DNA of 20,588 nt from CAZHGD01 sp964531735 (GTDB lineage: Bacteria; Armatimonadota; UBA10988), in the NCBI GenBank assembly GCA_964531735.1, contig CAZHGD010000134.1, positions 1-20,588 on the forward strand, read 5' to 3'. Of the stretch, positions 19,529 through 20,588 are shown piece by piece. A model generated the notes under the pieces. The model was not told the origin of the DNA and did no database searches. It saw only the letters and a program-made list of their open reading frames with translations. Made by a program: the position numbers and the translations under genes. How positions within the stretch are numbered: the first letter of the stretch is position 1; each line of letters opens with the position of its first letter.

Positions 19529-20588
19529 CTACCCGCCGCGCTCGCTCGGGCGACCGGCGGGCGCGGCGATCTCGAACGCCTGGTGGCTGGTCGCCCCCCA
19601 CCGGCCCGCGCCGCTGCGGGCGCGCACATGGAAGACATACCGACCCGGCTTCAGGCCGTCGACCGTCGCCTGCCGCGCCGGGCCGCGGTTCGTCTCGGGC
19701 GGTACCGTGCCGTCGGCGGTGTCCAACACCCACGAGTACCCGGCGATACCACTCGGCGCCGCCGGTTCCGACCAGCCGAACGACGCTGCGGTGGCCACGG
19801 ATGAGTACATGGCGTAGTCGTCGACCAACAGCACGCCATCAGGGGGCAGCGCCACGCTGAGGAAGATGCGGTGGATGTCCAGCGTGGGGCCGGCGGCCTG
19901 CAGTTGCCGGGCGATGTCCACCTCGGCGGTCTGCCACTCGCCGCCGCCGAGTGGGAAGGAGCCCAGCGGCGTCCAGTTTTCGCGCTGACCATCGAAGGTC
20001 GTGCCGTAGACCTGCAGGCTGCCTTCCGGCGCACGCAGGGCGCGATAGCGAAAGCGCAGCAGCGGGCAGTCGCGCCAGCCCTCGCCGAAATCCCTGACCA
20101 GCACGAAGCCGCCGCTGCGGTCGCGGCTGGCCTGCCGCAGCGCCACACAGCCGGGCCCGGTGGCTCCGCCCGAGGACTGGCGCACGACCGCGCTGCCGAC
20201 AAAGTCGCCCCAGCCGCCGGTCTCGGTCTCGAACGCGTTGCGGTCCGCGCACCGCGCCGGCAGGTAGCTCACCGTCGGCGCCGCCGGCAACTGCTGGTCG
20301 AGCGACCGATCGAGCCGGAAGGCCCAGTTCAGCGGCGGCGACTCGTTGCCCGCCAGATCGGCGGCCTCGAGCCGGCAGTTGACCCGCGCGCCGTCAGGCC
20401 CGAGCGTCAGCCCCGCCGGCAGCGACCAGGTCAGGCGACCGGCGGCGGCATCCCAACTCAGGGCGCCGTCGCCCGACGTCCAGGTGCGGCCGTTGATGCT
20501 CAGACGCAGGTCGGCCGGGCTGACCCCGGAGCCCGCGTCGCTGACCTGGACCGTAAGGGCCGCCGGGCAGGCCGTCGCGCCGTCGGCC
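19529..20588 (-). CDS. C-terminal part of a secreted multidomain Ig/FN3-like protein (partial)
   Basis: The frame is open from the stop at 19529 to the right edge, so 352 C-terminal residues are seen and the start lies outside. The first visible part is an Ig-like strand pattern (LTVQVSDAGSGVSPADLRLS, then ARVNCRLEAADLAGNESP), typical of extracellular binding modules. The middle (near GGWGDFVGSAVVRQSSGG to GVLLVDDYAMYSS) resembles a jelly-roll carbohydrate-binding module. The end (GYSWVLDTADGTVPP then GRYVFHVRARSGAGRWG) is an FN3-like module seen in many large secreted proteins. A TTG codon at 20290 could pass for a start but is internal. The protein is probably exported and may bind or degrade polysaccharide, with any catalytic domain outside the window. 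Confidence 0.75.
   Translation of the reverse strand, partial: ADGATACPAALTVQVSDAGSGVSPADLRLSINGRTWTSGDGALSWDAAAGRLTWSLPAGLTLGPDGARVNCRLEAADLAGNESPPLNWAFRLDRSLDQQLPAAPTVSYLPARCADRNAFETETGGWGDFVGSAVVRQSSGGATGPGCVALRQASRDRSGGFVLVRDFGEGWRDCPLLRFRYRALRAPEGSLQVYGTTFDGQRENWTPLGSFPLGGGEWQTAEVDIARQLQAAGPTLDIHRIFLSVALPPDGVLLVDDYAMYSSVATAASFGWSEPAAPSGIAGYSWVLDTADGTVPPETNRGPARQATVDGLKPGRYVFHVRARSGAGRWGATSHQAFEIAAPAGRPSERGG

Overview
The window is GC-rich DNA (roughly 70% GC by eye) from what looks like a diderm, probably uncultured bacterium. The best lineage clue is the type IV prepilin-like protein at 14945-15607. Its FTLIELLVVIAIIAILAAI start, the FPVFAKARAKARQSSC stretch that follows and its H-X9-DG tail are a combination I associate with Armatimonadota and, less strongly, Planctomycetes or Verrucomicrobia. 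The sugar-degrading enzymes, Asp-box proteins and Ig/FN3-type secreted proteins fit that. The phylum is an inference; there is no rRNA or tRNA here to test it.

Layout. 1-793: the end of a CRISPR array (37-nt repeats, 33-35-nt spacers, no cas genes in view), embedded at both ends in palindromic dispersed repeats. 794-1411 (-): a small zinc-ribbon membrane protein. 1906-4734 (+): a large secreted clan GH-A glycoside hydrolase with an N-terminal amidotransferase-like domain. 4777-7646 (+): a tight four-gene stress/metal-sensing operon (secreted ZraP-like protein, ECF sigma factor, zinc-binding anti-sigma factor, RseB/MucB-like protein) behind a textbook ECF promoter, so probably self-activating. 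7757-10999 (+): a two-gene unit made of a double radical-SAM/SPASM protein and a membrane protein carrying nine His-Xaa-Asp triplets. 11065-14873 (-): an operon of an Asp-box lipoprotein, a PhzF-family protein and a small outer-membrane beta-barrel. 14945-15607 (-): the prepilin-like protein. 15769-17241 (+): a Ycf46-like AAA ATPase. 17290-19377 (-): a GH20-like protein. 19529-20588 (-): the C-terminal part of a secreted Ig-like protein that runs off the window.

The most exciting candidate is the 7757-10999 pair. A radical SAM enzyme with two complete SPASM cluster domains, the second on a degenerate barrel without the CxxxCxxC motif, lies 3 nt upstream of a protein whose residues 200-271 are a spaced His-Xaa-Asp repeat. 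This resembles the His-Xaa-Ser (Hxs) peptide-modification systems and the three-residue Omega-X-X motif of radical SAM cyclophane formers, but with a different repeat and with the two maturase modules fused. I propose a His-Xaa-Asp maturation system; the modification is inference.

Most genes have good ribosome binding sites, which moved several starts inward from the longest reading frame. Hairpins lie in both convergent gaps.
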